A stretch of 64,000 nt of DNA from Actinomyces vulturis (GCF_001687305.1 NZ_KV700385.1:62001-126000); one strand, 5' to 3'; positions 36,539 to 46,650 are shown, counted from the first letter of the stretch. The notes: generated by a model not told the origin, from the letters alone. Translations and numbers: made by a program.

Positions 36539-37693
36539 TCACTTCAGGTCAGCTTCGGTGTAGTAGCCGGAATCGACCAATTCCTTCTGGACGTTGTCCT
36601 TGGTGATAATGACGGACTCAAGGAGGTATGCCGGAACGACCTTGACACCATTGTTGTAGGTCTCTTCGTCATTCACCTCAGGCTTCTCACCCTTGAGTAC
36701 TGCGTTGGCCATCTTCACTGTGGCGTCTGCAAGCTTACGAGTGTCCTTGTAAATGGTGGAGTACTGCTCACCAGCAAGAATCGACTTCACGGAGGGAAGT
36801 TCTGCATCCTGACCGGTAACGATCGGGAACTTGGAGCCATCCTTACCGTAGCCAGCGGAGTTCAGAGCGCCAATGATGCCGATGGACAAGCCGTCGTAGG
36901 GTGACAACACGCCATCAACCTTGGCACCACCGGTGTAGGTGGAAGTGATGAGGTTGTCCATACGTTCCTGAGCCTTGGCAGCTTCCCAACGCATAATGGC
37001 ACACTTATCAAAATCAGTCTGTCCGGACTTCACCACGAGAATGCCACGTTCGACGAAAGGCATGACCTTATCCATCGCGCCGTCGAAGAAGAACTTCGCA
37101 TTGTTATCGTCAGGGGATCCTGCGAAGAACTCCACATTGAACGGGCCTGCTTCACCGGTTTCCTTGCCATCCTTGTCCAGAACACCCAGACCAGTCAGCA
37201 AAGAGGTGCCCATCTGCTGGCCAACAGCAAAGTTGTTGAAGGAAGTGTAGTAATCAACATTGGCGTTGTCACGAATAAGGCGATCGTACGAAATGATCGG
37301 AATGCCATTCGAACCGGCGTTATCCAACTGGGTGGACAGGGCTGTGCCGTCAATGGGAGCGATGATGAGCAGGTTAGCCCCCTGGGTGATCATGTTATCG
37401 ATCTGGTTCACCTGGGTAGGAATGTCATCCTCTGCAAACTGCAGATCAACCTGGTAACCGAGTTTCTCAAGTTGATCCTTGAGGTTTTCGCCGTCCTTAA
37501 TCCACCGTGCTGCGGACTTGGTGGGCATGGCCACACCGATCTTGAGGTCTTTAGCCTCTTTATCGGTGGTGTCCTGCTTAGATCCACCTTCTGCGCCGCT
37601 TCCGGAGCAAGCGGCAAGAGTGCCTAGCAGAGCGGTAGCCGCAACTGCACCCATAGCCTGGCGGCGGGTGAGGACAAATGGTGATTCAGACAT
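36539..37693 (-). CDS. chvE: Monosaccharide-binding lipoprotein ChvE
   Basis: The 384-residue periplasmic-binding-protein-like lipoprotein captures aldoses for GguAB. ATG 37693 is chosen because AAGGAG lies 8 nt upstream and the protein then opens with a signal containing [16 protein letters not shown] and lipobox LAAC, suggesting lipid anchoring and possibly Tat export; the frame is open to 37717. The mature part matches Chv[76 protein letters not shown] and [25 protein letters not shown]. The promoter upstream holds a dre-like operator, so expression is probably repressed when its sugar is absent. Confidence 0.93.
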   Translation of the reverse strand: MSESPFVLTRRQAMGAVAATALLGTLAACSGSGAEGGSKQDTTDKEAKDLKIGVAMPTKSAARWIKDGENLKDQLEKLGYQVDLQFAEDDIPTQVNQIDNMITQGANLLIIAPIDGTALSTQLDNAGSNGIPIISYDRLIRDNANVDYYTSFNNFAVGQQMGTSLLTGLGVLDKDGKETGEAGPFNVEFFAGSPDDNNAKFFFDGAMDKVMPFVERGILVVKSGQTDFDKCAIMRWEAAKAQERMDNLITSTYTGGAKVDGVLSPYDGLSIGIIGALNSAGYGKDGSKFPIVTGQDAELPSVKSILAGEQYSTIYKDTRKLADATVKMANAVLKGEKPEVNDEETYNNGVKVVPAYLLESVIITKDNVQKELVDSGYYTEADLK

Positions 37694-37777
37694 GGTATGT
37701 GCTCCTTGAAACGTCAATGTTTCTGTAAGGGAAGCTGCTTTGCTTCACATGTATGTGGTGCTGGTCATGACGACCTC

Positions 37778-37806
37778 ACATAAAGAGTGTGGACTAGACC
37801 AGTCAA
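37778..37806 (-). promoter_or_regulatory. chvE promoter with embedded dre-like (DasR-type) operator
   Basis: On the minus strand TTGACT (37801-37806), a 17-bp spacer and TTATGT (37778-37783) form a promoter. The 16-mer ACTGGTCTAGTCCACA (37788-37803) overlaps the -35 and fills the spacer. It differs at two positions from ACTGGTCTAGACCACT, the operator of the GntR/HutC-family regulator DasR of Streptomyces. A bound repressor would exclude RNA polymerase. No HutC-type regulator is encoded in the window. Confidence 0.6.
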
Positions 37807-37957
37807 AGCCGCAATCATTTGGGGCGATTTTCGCGTTTTGTTTCCATATTGTGACTTTTCAAAGAGGCTTCTCACACAAACAAACATAGATACAAAACAC
37901 TCTCTGCCACGACACTGACAGGAAATCACCCACCAGCAGCACCCCCTACACAACGCA

Positions 37958-37990
37958 AGGTGGCCTCACCCGTCACGGGTGAGGCCACCT
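37958..37990 (-). terminator. Terminator of mdh
   Basis: Perfect 15-bp arms AGGTGGCCTCACCCG and CGGGTGAGGCCACCT with a 3-nt loop, about 100 bp beyond the mdh stop on the minus strand. Confidence 0.8.
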
Positions 37991-38091
37991 AATGGGTACT
38001 TCTTAGTACATTCACGCAACAACGACGGTCATGAGCTCATCTTTGAAGACCAAACCAACGTTTTGTGGCGCAAAGATCAATCTGAATTTAC

Positions 38092-39141
<1,050 letters not shown>

Positions 39142-39277
39142 CTAGCCTATGACGCGAACGCTCGCCATGGCGAGACTACTGTCCTATAAGTTCACTACCA
39201 ATACGGTAAGCAACTGAGGAAAGTGTGCTCTCAAACCAAGGCGAGCGTTCGACGTCGTAGATCTCTAGAGAGAAAAC

Positions 39278-40567
39278 TTACTGTGCAGGGGTGTCAGATA
39301 CCTTCTCCAAATATGCCATGCCGTCGAAAGCAAGTTCGCGAGCATTTTCAGGATCACCTTCATCACCAATACGTCCAGAGGCGAGTTTGTCAATGATCAT
39401 CGCAATCGCGCCATCGCCAGTAACGTTTGTGGCAGTACCAAAAGCATCCAAGCCAATGTAGGTAGCAATCATCAGTGCAACAGCGGGATCATCAAATCCC
39501 AACATCGATTGCAAAATACCCGTTGCCGCCATAATGGCTCCACCAGGAACCCCTGGAGCAGCAACCATGGTGACGCCCAGCATAAAGATGAATCCTGCAT
39601 ACTGAGCGGCAGTAATATCCATTCCCTGAGTCATGATGATGGCAAGTGAGAAAGCCACAATCTTCGACGTGGAACCTGCCAAATGGATGGTGGCACACAG
39701 AGGAACTGTGAAAGATGAAACGGCTTCACTCACGCCATTTTTACGAACCTGACGTAAAGTCACCGGAATCGTAGCCGCGGAAGACGATGTTCCCAAAGCC
39801 GTCAGGTAAGCAGGCATCATGGTGGCCAAAGCCTTAACAGGGTTGCGCTTGGTGAAAGCACCGGCAATACCGAACTGAGTGCCCAAGATGACCACCTCAA
39901 GCAAGAGGACCACCACAACGACACGCAAAAGGACGCTAATAACTGACCAGACTCCGCCACCCATCGTCATGTTCAGGAAAATTCCAAAGATGTACGGAGG
40001 CAGAAGAGGAATAATGACCTTTTCGATCAAAGCAGTGATGATGGCACGAAATTCAATGAATCCCTTGCGGATCACACCGCGAGGGACCATCGATAAACCA
40101 ATACCGATCAAGAAAGACAAGATGAGAGCGGTCATTACACCAAAAGCCTGAGGCATCTCAATGGTGAAAAAACTGGTGAGTTCGTCACCACCGAGTTCTT
40201 CGGCGCTGGCCAGCGAATGGGCACCCAGAAGCGAAGGGAACGATGCTCGACACACGAAGTAGGTTAAAAAGCCGGCAAAAAGTGTGGATGCATACGCAAT
40301 GGCAGCAGTGACCGTCAACCATTTACCTGCACCGCGACCCAGATCAGCGATGGCCGGAGTCACCAGACCGACAATGATCAAGGGGATACAGAAAGAGAGG
40401 AACTGGCCAAAAATCGACGTAAAGGTGATGAAAATCCGAGCGACCGGTGTGGGCATAAGGGAGGAACCGCCCACCTGAATCGACCCAAGAATCACTGCCA
40501 AAACAATCGCAAGAAGAACCCAGAGCAGGATTCCCCCCTTGGCTAAGAAATGACGGACCTGTGACAT
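39278..40567 (-). CDS. Dicarboxylate/amino acid:cation symporter (DAACS family)
   Basis: The 429-residue membrane protein resembles the GltP/DctA/SstT group of sodium- or proton-coupled carriers. It has about eight helices plus the two re-entrant loops. Typical segments are the Ser-rich TSSSAATIPVTLRQV, PLCATIHLAGST, GVPGGAIMAATGIL and the binding-site region GLDAFGTATNVTGDGAIAM. ATG 40567 follows AGAAAGG at 6 nt; the frame is open upstream to 40675. The family moves glutamate, aspartate, serine/threonine or C4-dicarboxylates, and the motifs do not settle which. Its position beside mdh mildly favours C4 acids. Confidence 0.88.
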   Translation of the reverse strand: MSQVRHFLAKGGILLWVLLAIVLAVILGSIQVGGSSLMPTPVARIFITFTSIFGQFLSFCIPLIIVGLVTPAIADLGRGAGKWLTVTAAIAYASTLFAGFLTYFVCRASFPSLLGAHSLASAEELGGDELTSFFTIEMPQAFGVMTALILSFLIGIGLSMVPRGVIRKGFIEFRAIITALIEKVIIPLLPPYIFGIFLNMTMGGGVWSVISVLLRVVVVVLLLEVVILGTQFGIAGAFTKRNPVKALATMMPAYLTALGTSSSAATIPVTLRQVRKNGVSEAVSSFTVPLCATIHLAGSTSKIVAFSLAIIMTQGMDITAAQYAGFIFMLGVTMVAAPGVPGGAIMAATGILQSMLGFDDPAVALMIATYIGLDAFGTATNVTGDGAIAMIIDKLASGRIGDEGDPENARELAFDGMAYLEKVSDTPAQ

Positions 40568-40843
40568 GGCAGGCCTTTCTGATTGGGAGGGGCAAGGTGA
40601 GACCAATGTGCCACGAATAAGTGTGTTAATGCAATACGAAGACAGCACACCCCTCTGCGTCACTTCAAGAAGCACGCCACCTAAGAGCCCACCACCAATG
40701 AAACATATAGGGTTTTTTCATAATTCTTTAAGGCTAGAGTGAAACGTCGCACAAATCTGTGTTTTTCCTGAAAAAAACTTGAGAAAATATGTAGGCTTGC
40801 TGTTTTAGTCCCTAGCCAGAGTCGTAAAGCAAAGGCCCCCCTC

Positions 40844-41596
40844 ATGCATCCCCAAAACCCACGCATTTCTCGCCGCACCGTAACCAAAGGTGCAGCCTGG
40901 TCAATTCCAGCTCTCATCATCGCCACCCCAGCGCCAGCCACTGCCATCTCTAAAGAACGCGTCGCCAAGGGGGGCGCAGGGGTTGACATCGTGGCATGGG
41001 GCAGAGGAACGGCCAGCGGAACGCAACTTAATCTCAAGATTGTCGTCCCTCCAATGACTGTACCGAAGCACAGTTCAATCTCTTGGACCATCTCACCAGC
41101 AGGGGGATGGCAAGGCAACATTCCAACAGGTTGGTATTCTTTGGTGAACAATCCAAAAAGCGTTGAGGAAACATTTACGATCACCGCTGGAGATCAAGAC
41201 ATCGAGCTCCCCGGAGGTTATATCGAATGGTCAAGCACCAATAATCTCGGCGTAGCCCCAGGAACCACCATTAAAGTCACAGAGTCTAAGTCTATTTCAC
41301 CACAAGGCGGAGAAAAAGAACCTGCCCCCGGCTCGGATGAAGCGGAAGCCCTCACTACGACATTAGTCAAGTTCGTTGCCCCGAATCGAAAGAGTCTGCA
41401 ACCAATGAAAATGCTCGAGGGAAAAATCGGCGAGGTTCAATTTGCTTCTAACGGAGCCAAGTCCAACATGAAAGCATGCGGAGAAAATGGGGCAGACACT
41501 TCTGTAGTTTACACAAATGGAAGTTGCGTCAATTTCGCTACTTACTGGCCCAAAGTTAACAGCGGACAAAAAGGCGGATTTGGCCCCGTATATTAA
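40844..41596 (+). CDS. Tat-exported protein of unknown function, paralogue 1
   Basis: I recognise no domain. The 250-residue protein starts MHPQNPRISRRTVTKGAAWS, with the twin arginines at 10-11, and has a hydrophobic stretch ending near TPAPATA; this is the actinobacterial Tat signal pattern. The mature part is beta-rich and contains ISWTISP, VAPGTTIKVTES and, near the C-terminus, CGENGADTSVVYTNGSCVNF. The last segment is shared in pattern (CG..., SV.Y..GSC..F) with the protein encoded at 42353, which also has SRRTLAKGAAWS. The two cysteines could form a disulfide outside the cell. There is no membrane anchor or sorting signal. A terminator with a T-run follows. Confidence 0.75.
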   Translation: MHPQNPRISRRTVTKGAAWSIPALIIATPAPATAISKERVAKGGAGVDIVAWGRGTASGTQLNLKIVVPPMTVPKHSSISWTISPAGGWQGNIPTGWYSLVNNPKSVEETFTITAGDQDIELPGGYIEWSSTNNLGVAPGTTIKVTESKSISPQGGEKEPAPGSDEAEALTTTLVKFVAPNRKSLQPMKMLEGKIGEVQFASNGAKSNMKACGENGADTSVVYTNGSCVNFATYWPKVNSGQKGGFGPVY

Positions 41597-42352
41597 ATCG
41601 ACAATTCTTTCAATTCGTGCAGTTGCGACTGTTACCCTCAGGGCAACAGTCGCAACTGCATTTTTACTTACCAGTAAATGCACAGGTAGATTAATACATA
41701 TATTTACAAGTGAACCCACACCTAGGTCGACCCACACCTACGTCTACACCCACCATCCCCCTCCCCATCAATACCTCCATACCATTTCCCACAATAGAGA
41801 CTCATATCGTTATTACCGGGTGGGCCATTGATTATTTTATATCCACCCACAAACAACGCCACGCAATTTCCGCCTACAGTAATTGGAAATTCATTAAATT
41901 GGATAGGTTGCCGCATCAGATTTAGCGATACATATAGAGAATATAAATTCAATCACCACTATCATAACGGCAGCTTATCTATGCCAGTATTTCAACTCTC
42001 AAAACAAGTGGACAACAAGAGCGGTTCTCTTTTTACGCAATGGAAGCATACTGTATTTCATTCAGTCGCCCCTCAAAACCTATCTATACCTTACGTAAAC
42101 ATACAAAGCGCTCTGTTTATACCCCGCCCCCTCACTCCTACAGACTCCTCACAAACATTCCCCACAGAGGAGCCCCACACCGAGAGTAATTTATAACTTT
42201 TCCACAGATATGGAATTTGATGATGAAATAATCCTCAAAGACGCTATAGTAACTATCCATCAAGCATATTAGCCCACCCTACTGAGCGGCAGCCTCCCAT
42301 AGGTTTCCCCCCGGTCTTCTCTTAACCGTCACACATGCACGGAGCCCCACTC
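41597..42352 (+). other. AT-rich intergenic region between the Tat paralogues
   Basis: After the terminator at 41616-41658, about 690 bp contain no gene I can support. The stretch is AT-rich with a C-rich patch holding CCCACACCTAGGTC and CCCACACCTACGTC near 41715-41740. A 122-codon frame at 41828-42196 has unlikely composition and no start signal. The Shine-Dalgarno for the second paralogue, CGGAG, is at 42340-42344. Confidence 0.5.
41616..41658 (+). terminator. Rho-independent terminator after Tat paralogue 1
   Basis: Perfect 16-bp arms TGCAGTTGCGACTGTT and AACAGTCGCAACTGCA flank a loop that can itself pair CCC with GGG. TTTTT follows immediately. This is the most classical terminator in the window. 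Confidence 0.9.
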
Positions 42353-43189
42353 ATGTCCACACAACACGAACGCGTACCCGCATCTTCCGGTATTTCTCGG
42401 CGCACACTAGCAAAAGGAGCGGCGTGGTCCGTTCCTGCAGTTGTAATGGTGCAACCTGCTCTTGCAACCGTTGCCTCAGAAACTACTCTTGGAGCCACCG
42501 TTTGTGGTCTTCAATTTGAGGAAGGAAACTCTGAGGCGATCCCTACGACGCTGTCCCTTGGGATCCCACAGAACATTATGGACCCGCTCCCAGCTGGTTC
42601 CACCATGACGTGGACTTTCTCTAGTACGCCAAAGATGCCTCTTCCTCAAATCACTCACACCTCGGAAAACTATGTTTTTACAGCCGAACGTTCTAACGAT
42701 CAAACTGTGGTAGTTACTGTCCAGGTAAAAGAAGGTAAGAAAGTTGAGCCTGACCGATTAGTTTGTGGCCCTAGTTACCCAAACTTGCAGTTAAAATTTG
42801 GTGTTCAACCTGAAAAGGAAAAGAACCCAGATGTAGTTTTTGGTAGCCCATTGGTACCCGGTCAACGTATTACGGTGACAAGCCTGGTTGTTGCCACGCA
42901 TCGCGCTAATATTCGACCAGCATCATTTGTCTTTGAAGTTCCTCGGAAAACCGCTGATCCTAAGGAAACTATCCCCGTAAAAATGATTTCTCGTTCGGGA
43001 GCCCAAGAAGTTTATCCCTGGGTTCGGCACCGAGGCCAAGATAATTCTACGCAACCCGCAGTGGAAGGTTGCGGCACAGGGAAGAATGCAACTTCAGTCC
43101 TCTACCCTTCAGGGAGTTGCCTCGTTTTTCCCGTTGAGGCTCCCAACTATTCCACACGAGCCGCAATCGCAGATGTCCCCGGCCAGTAA
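42353..43189 (+). CDS. Tat-exported protein of unknown function, paralogue 2
   Basis: I recognise no domain. ATG 42353 is chosen for the Shine-Dalgarno CGGAG 8 nt upstream; ATG 42335 in the same frame is an alternative. The 278-residue protein has the Tat motif SRRTLAKGAAWS at residues 15-26, then a hydrophobic stretch and a PALA cleavage-like site. The mature part is beta-rich (TMTWTFSS, VPGQRITVTS) and ends with CGTGKNATSVLYPSGSCLVF, which matches the pattern of the 40844 gene. It also has two more cysteines (VCGLQ and LVCGPS), so a second disulfide is possible. No anchor is seen, so it is likely secreted or wall-associated by other means. Confidence 0.75.
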   Translation: MSTQHERVPASSGISRRTLAKGAAWSVPAVVMVQPALATVASETTLGATVCGLQFEEGNSEAIPTTLSLGIPQNIMDPLPAGSTMTWTFSSTPKMPLPQITHTSENYVFTAERSNDQTVVVTVQVKEGKKVEPDRLVCGPSYPNLQLKFGVQPEKEKNPDVVFGSPLVPGQRITVTSLVVATHRANIRPASFVFEVPRKTADPKETIPVKMISRSGAQEVYPWVRHRGQDNSTQPAVEGCGTGKNATSVLYPSGSCLVFPVEAPNYSTRAAIADVPGQ

Positions 43190-43296
43190 TGATATTTAGA
43201 TAAGAACTACCCATAGTAGTCTCATGGTGTAGTCCCACCCTAAACTCCAACGCGAAGAATCCGCTTACTCCCCTCCTCTGCCTCGTAGGTATCGCG

Positions 43297-43302
43297 TATT
43301 CT
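43297..43302 (+). promoter_or_regulatory. Putative -10 box of the 43309 hydrolase (leaderless)
   Basis: TATTCT, then the 6-nt spacer TCCTTT, then ATG 43309. There is no Shine-Dalgarno sequence. Confidence 0.55.
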
Positions 43303-43308
43303 TCCTTT

Positions 43309-44202
43309 ATGCACAATGCTCGAATCCGCCATCAACGGATTGCTGTCAATAACCACCGTTACGTTCACGCAGTGATCCATGAGCCCCTCACGGATTGCAT
43401 GGTTCCAACCATTGTGTGCGAGTCGGGTTTAGGCCTGTCGCGCTTCATGTGGAGCCGCATTATCCCTCCTCTTGTATGCGCGGGAACGCGTGTGGTGGTC
43501 TATGACCGCGCGGGTATGGGGCATTCTCCTTTCGCAATTCACGAGCGCAACATTGACAATCTCACTGGTGATCTTCAATCAGTGATTGAGAAAACTGCTC
43601 CCCAAGGCGCTATTGGCGTAGGACATTCCTACGGCGGGCTCATCGTACGTAATCTCGCAGATTCCTGCCCTCATCTTGTCAAAGCAATAGTGTTAGTGGA
43701 CCCATCCACAGAAAAGGTTCTCACTGAAACCACACCAATTTTCCGATTCCTCGACGCGATCATCCAAAAGGTCATGGAAGGAATCTACGCTCTGGGAGCT
43801 GGCCCACTCGTTGTTCTCGGAATGGGGTACTGGCGATTACCAAAGCCGATACGAAAACAAGCACTCCGCACAGACGGCGCATATTTCGCTGCCAAAAGCC
43901 GCAAATTCGAACTAAACGATTACGCGAAAACTCTCAGTACACTGGCAGAAAATCCCCTGAAGCCCCCTGCTATCCCAGTGATTCTCGTGGCTGCGAAAGC
44001 TAGCGCGAAAGCCGCAACAACCCAAGCCTATACACACTTTGTCAACAGTATCCCAGGGGCAAAACTCACCTGGGCTCGCACCAATTCGCATATGGTTCCC
44101 ATAGTTGACCCCCGGAGTGTTATCGAAGCAATACGCTGGGCCACCTGCCGAGCCTACTGTCACGGCTCCACATGCGAGTGTCCCTCAGATAACCCGCGGT
44201 AA
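43309..44202 (+). CDS. Alpha/beta-hydrolase family protein
   Basis: The 297-residue protein has VCESGLGLSRFMWSRIIPPL (oxyanion region), VVVYDRAGMGHS, the nucleophile elbow GHSYGGLIVRNLA, VLVDPSTEK and a late histidine in TNSHMVPIVDP, so a catalytic triad is probable. No signal peptide is present. The family includes esterases and C-C hydrolases, and the substrate is not evident. The start is supported by the leaderless promoter 6 nt upstream. Its last 18 bp overlap the end of the DUF3017 gene on the other strand, so the two genes converge without a terminator between them. Confidence 0.85.
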   Translation: MHNARIRHQRIAVNNHRYVHAVIHEPLTDCMVPTIVCESGLGLSRFMWSRIIPPLVCAGTRVVVYDRAGMGHSPFAIHERNIDNLTGDLQSVIEKTAPQGAIGVGHSYGGLIVRNLADSCPHLVKAIVLVDPSTEKVLTETTPIFRFLDAIIQKVMEGIYALGAGPLVVLGMGYWRLPKPIRKQALRTDGAYFAAKSRKFELNDYAKTLSTLAENPLKPPAIPVILVAAKASAKAATTQAYTHFVNSIPGAKLTWARTNSHMVPIVDPRSVIEAIRWATCRAYCHGSTCECPSDNPR

Positions 44203-44502
44203 ATTCGCGTAAGGGAGTAAAAGCAGTAAAGCAGCCCCTAGTCCTAAACCAAAAAGCACATCAAATCGGCGTGAACGAGCAGCAATCCATGTGCCATCAG
44301 GACGAAGTAAACGAATCATTGCTAACAAAATTGTCGCTAATGCAGTAAACAGCACCGCCACTCGTTGATACCCTAAGAGAGCACACACAACAATGAGGAC
44401 GATCCCCACACTCACACCAACAACTGCCATTGTGCGGTATGGTTCACGACGTCGATCACCCGTATCAGGGCTGATCACTTTCATCGGGGAAATCGGAGAC
44501 AT
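44185..44502 (-). CDS. DUF3017 family small membrane protein
   Basis: The 105-residue protein has three hydrophobic helices (AVVGVSVGIVLIVVCALLG, VAVLFTALATILLAMIRLL and the C-terminal LFGLGLGAALLLLLPYA) and the conserved-looking LRPDGTWIAARSRRFDVLF between the last two. This matches the DUF3017 family of actinobacteria, of unknown role. The start MSPISP at 44502 lies 6 nt after the stop of the MauE-thioredoxin gene; MKVISP six codons later is an alternative. It is probably cotranscribed with the upstream redox gene. Confidence 0.8.
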   Translation of the reverse strand: MSPISPMKVISPDTGDRRREPYRTMAVVGVSVGIVLIVVCALLGYQRVAVLFTALATILLAMIRLLRPDGTWIAARSRRFDVLFGLGLGAALLLLLPYANLPRVI

Positions 44503-44508
44503 CTCTCG

Positions 44509-45762
44509 TCACCTCTGAGCCTCATGCAAGGGATCCTGCCCATCAGCCAGGGAAATCTCACCACTAGAATCACCAGGTGTTTCCTGTTCACCACCAAGAG
44601 TGTCAGTCAGTTGGGCCTGCACGTCTTCTACAAATTCAATGACGTTATCTGCCCCCATCACCGGACCGCCAGCGAGCATGCCATCCGTGCCTACCAAAAC
44701 AGCTGATGGAGTAGCAACGCAGGTAAGCATGCGGGAGGCCAATCCCTGAGGATCAAAGTAAGAAAAATCCATCCACTCGGGCATAACGCGCTCCAACTCT
44801 TCAGCAGTCATATTCACAACGACCCGCACCTCAATCTGAGTCAGAGATTCTCGCCATTCCTTCACATGGGGGGCTACTGCCGCACAAGGTCCACACCCAG
44901 GGCTTAAAAATAAGAGAAGATGTGCCTTGTGACGACTAATGTGAGCAAGGTTTAATTCAGTGTCATCACGAGTAAGCAATGGTGCATGAGGAGTAAGAGT
45001 ACGCAGATAATCAAGTTCATCTTCCGCGTCCTCAACCTCACGCCCCTCACCGGCAGCAACGGCAGGAACAGAGCCTTCAGGCATAGCTAAATCAAAACCA
45101 TTACCGTCAACTATGCGATCATCACTGTAAACCTCAGCATCGCCATCCGTTGACAGATGACGTGAGCCTGCCTGAAGGACAAGCACAACCATGCCCATAG
45201 CAATCAGTAGGGACAGAGACCAGAAGATCCCAGTCCAACTGGCATTCTGGAGATCAGGATCATCGACCTCAATTCCCATAGAACGCAACAATGCCATCAC
45301 AGCAAGTATCACCAGTGCAACGTTACGGCCAAGTACACCGACGGTGACGGCAGTTTCATGGTCACCGCCAAAGCATGCGCAACTCTTCTTCTCAGGCGCA
45401 TTCCACAAACGAACGATCACCATGAGATAAGCAATGCATAAGAACAACGCAACACCGGCCACGATAACGTTAAGCAAATCCGGGAAGCACCCACAGGCCG
45501 TACCACTGATGAGGAACACAGCAACAAACCACTCCACCCACGGGTGGGCCTGACGAAAATAACACCGATTAAGCCAACCAGGTAGCCCCATTTGAACCCA
45601 CTGCGCTGCGGTGAGGGCGTCATCGTCACGGAGTTTCGACCAAGCACCATATCCGAGAACAAAACCCACAATAATAGGGGCGGTAAAAAACAGTTGAGGC
45701 ACACAGGCTCCTGACACAGCGAAAATCCACGCACCAGCGAGTGGGGCGTCCCGCATAATCAC
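44509..45762 (-). CDS. MauE-like membrane protein fused to a thioredoxin domain
   Basis: The 417-residue protein joins two redox modules. Residues about 15-200 form a MauE/DoxX-like membrane domain with roughly five hydrophobic segments and cysteines in ACGCF (C90, C92) and KSCACFGG (C128, C130), the latter typical of MauE. An acidic linker (200-260) leads to a TlpA/thioredoxin-like domain with active site CGPC (C290, C293) in LFLSPGCGPCA. MauE normally works with a separate thioredoxin-like MauD in cysteine redox chemistry outside the cytoplasm. The fusion suggests electron transfer between the two halves, in the manner of DsbD-type proteins. Topology is not determined. The start is GTG 45762; ATG two codons on is possible. 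Confidence 0.82.
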   Translation of the reverse strand: MIMRDAPLAGAWIFAVSGACVPQLFFTAPIIVGFVLGYGAWSKLRDDDALTAAQWVQMGLPGWLNRCYFRQAHPWVEWFVAVFLISGTACGCFPDLLNVIVAGVALFLCIAYLMVIVRLWNAPEKKSCACFGGDHETAVTVGVLGRNVALVILAVMALLRSMGIEVDDPDLQNASWTGIFWSLSLLIAMGMVVLVLQAGSRHLSTDGDAEVYSDDRIVDGNGFDLAMPEGSVPAVAAGEGREVEDAEDELDYLRTLTPHAPLLTRDDTELNLAHISRHKAHLLLFLSPGCGPCAAVAPHVKEWRESLTQIEVRVVVNMTAEELERVMPEWMDFSYFDPQGLASRMLTCVATPSAVLVGTDGMLAGGPVMGADNVIEFVEDVQAQLTDTLGGEQETPGDSSGEISLADGQDPLHEAQR

Positions 45763-45791
45763 GGGTAATACATCAATAAACTAGGGCCAGT

Positions 45792-46625
45792 TTAGGCCTG
45801 TGCTGGACTAGTAGCCAGTACCGAAGAACACACCAAGACAGCGAGAATACCCACAGACGCCGCGAGTGCGTTTCCGGCACCAATTTCATCTCCCAGAAGA
45901 ATCACTCCCGCCACTGTAGGAATGATAACCTCCACTGCCCACAAAATTGCAGTAGCGCCAACAGGAGATCCCACTTCCATAGCGCGGGCGTACAACAAGA
46001 CGCCTACCAGGCTAAATACCCCCATTGTCCATATCAGCGGTTCAGAGGCGAGAATACCCAATACATGGAAAACACCTCCCATACCGCCACAAATCTGAGT
46101 CCACAAGTCATGAAAATCGAGGAGCCCTTCAACAGCACGTGCGCACAATGCCGCTCCAGAAAAGCCCACTCCGCCAAGTGTTGCTCCTAGCCATGAGGGG
46201 CCCTTGGCGTAAAACAGCAAACTGATAATCCCCACTACCGCTGCTGCCACGGCCATCACCGCAACAAAATACGAAGGCGGATGGGCGCTACTTTCTTTGG
46301 CACTAGAGGCGATCATCCCAAGAGCAGGAATAAGTACCACCATGCACACAATGTCGCGGAGGCGAAGACGAATACGCATCAATACCGACACAAAAACAGC
46401 AGTTAACGCTAATGATGAGGCGAGGATCGACTGAACGGCAAACAATGGCATCGTGGCCATCGCAACAAGGGAGATCGCCCAAGCACCTCCGTCACACAGC
46501 ATGCCAAGGAGGTAGGCAGGATGACGGACTACGGCAGGCCCTTCGGCACGGGCTGCCGCCCAAGCCTGAAGGGTGGACGCAACAGCGTAAATAACCGCTG
46601 CTAAGAGTGCGTAGAAAATGGCCAT
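45792..46625 (-). CDS. DMT-superfamily (EamA-like) membrane transporter
   Basis: The 277-residue protein has about nine to ten hydrophobic helices in two related halves, starting FYALLAAVIYAVASTLQAWA and ending GAGNALAASVGILAVLVCSS. It also has the GSPVGATAILWAVEVIIPTVAGVILLGDE segment typical of drug/metabolite transporters. The substrate is unknown. It lies 29 bp upstream of the MauE-thioredoxin gene, so a shared transcript is possible. No clear Shine-Dalgarno precedes ATG 46625. Confidence 0.8.
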   Translation of the reverse strand: MAIFYALLAAVIYAVASTLQAWAAARAEGPAVVRHPAYLLGMLCDGGAWAISLVAMATMPLFAVQSILASSLALTAVFVSVLMRIRLRLRDIVCMVVLIPALGMIASSAKESSAHPPSYFVAVMAVAAAVVGIISLLFYAKGPSWLGATLGGVGFSGAALCARAVEGLLDFHDLWTQICGGMGGVFHVLGILASEPLIWTMGVFSLVGVLLYARAMEVGSPVGATAILWAVEVIIPTVAGVILLGDEIGAGNALAASVGILAVLVCSSVLATSPAQA

Positions 46626-46650
46626 ATAGTTGAACTCTCACATTGATGAT

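Larger units (their letters stand above)
37694..38091 (-). other. Intergenic region mdh-chvE: terminator and chvE control region
   Basis: These 398 bp hold the chvE promoter and operator (37778-37806) and the mdh terminator (37958-37990). No gene is evident. The part between about 37810 and 37950 is AT-rich without a feature I recognise. Confidence 0.6.

Noticed and set aside
41828-42196. A 122-codon plus-strand frame between the Tat paralogues
   Set aside because: It has no Shine-Dalgarno sequence or TANNNT box at the right distance, and its composition looks like translated AT-rich non-coding DNA.
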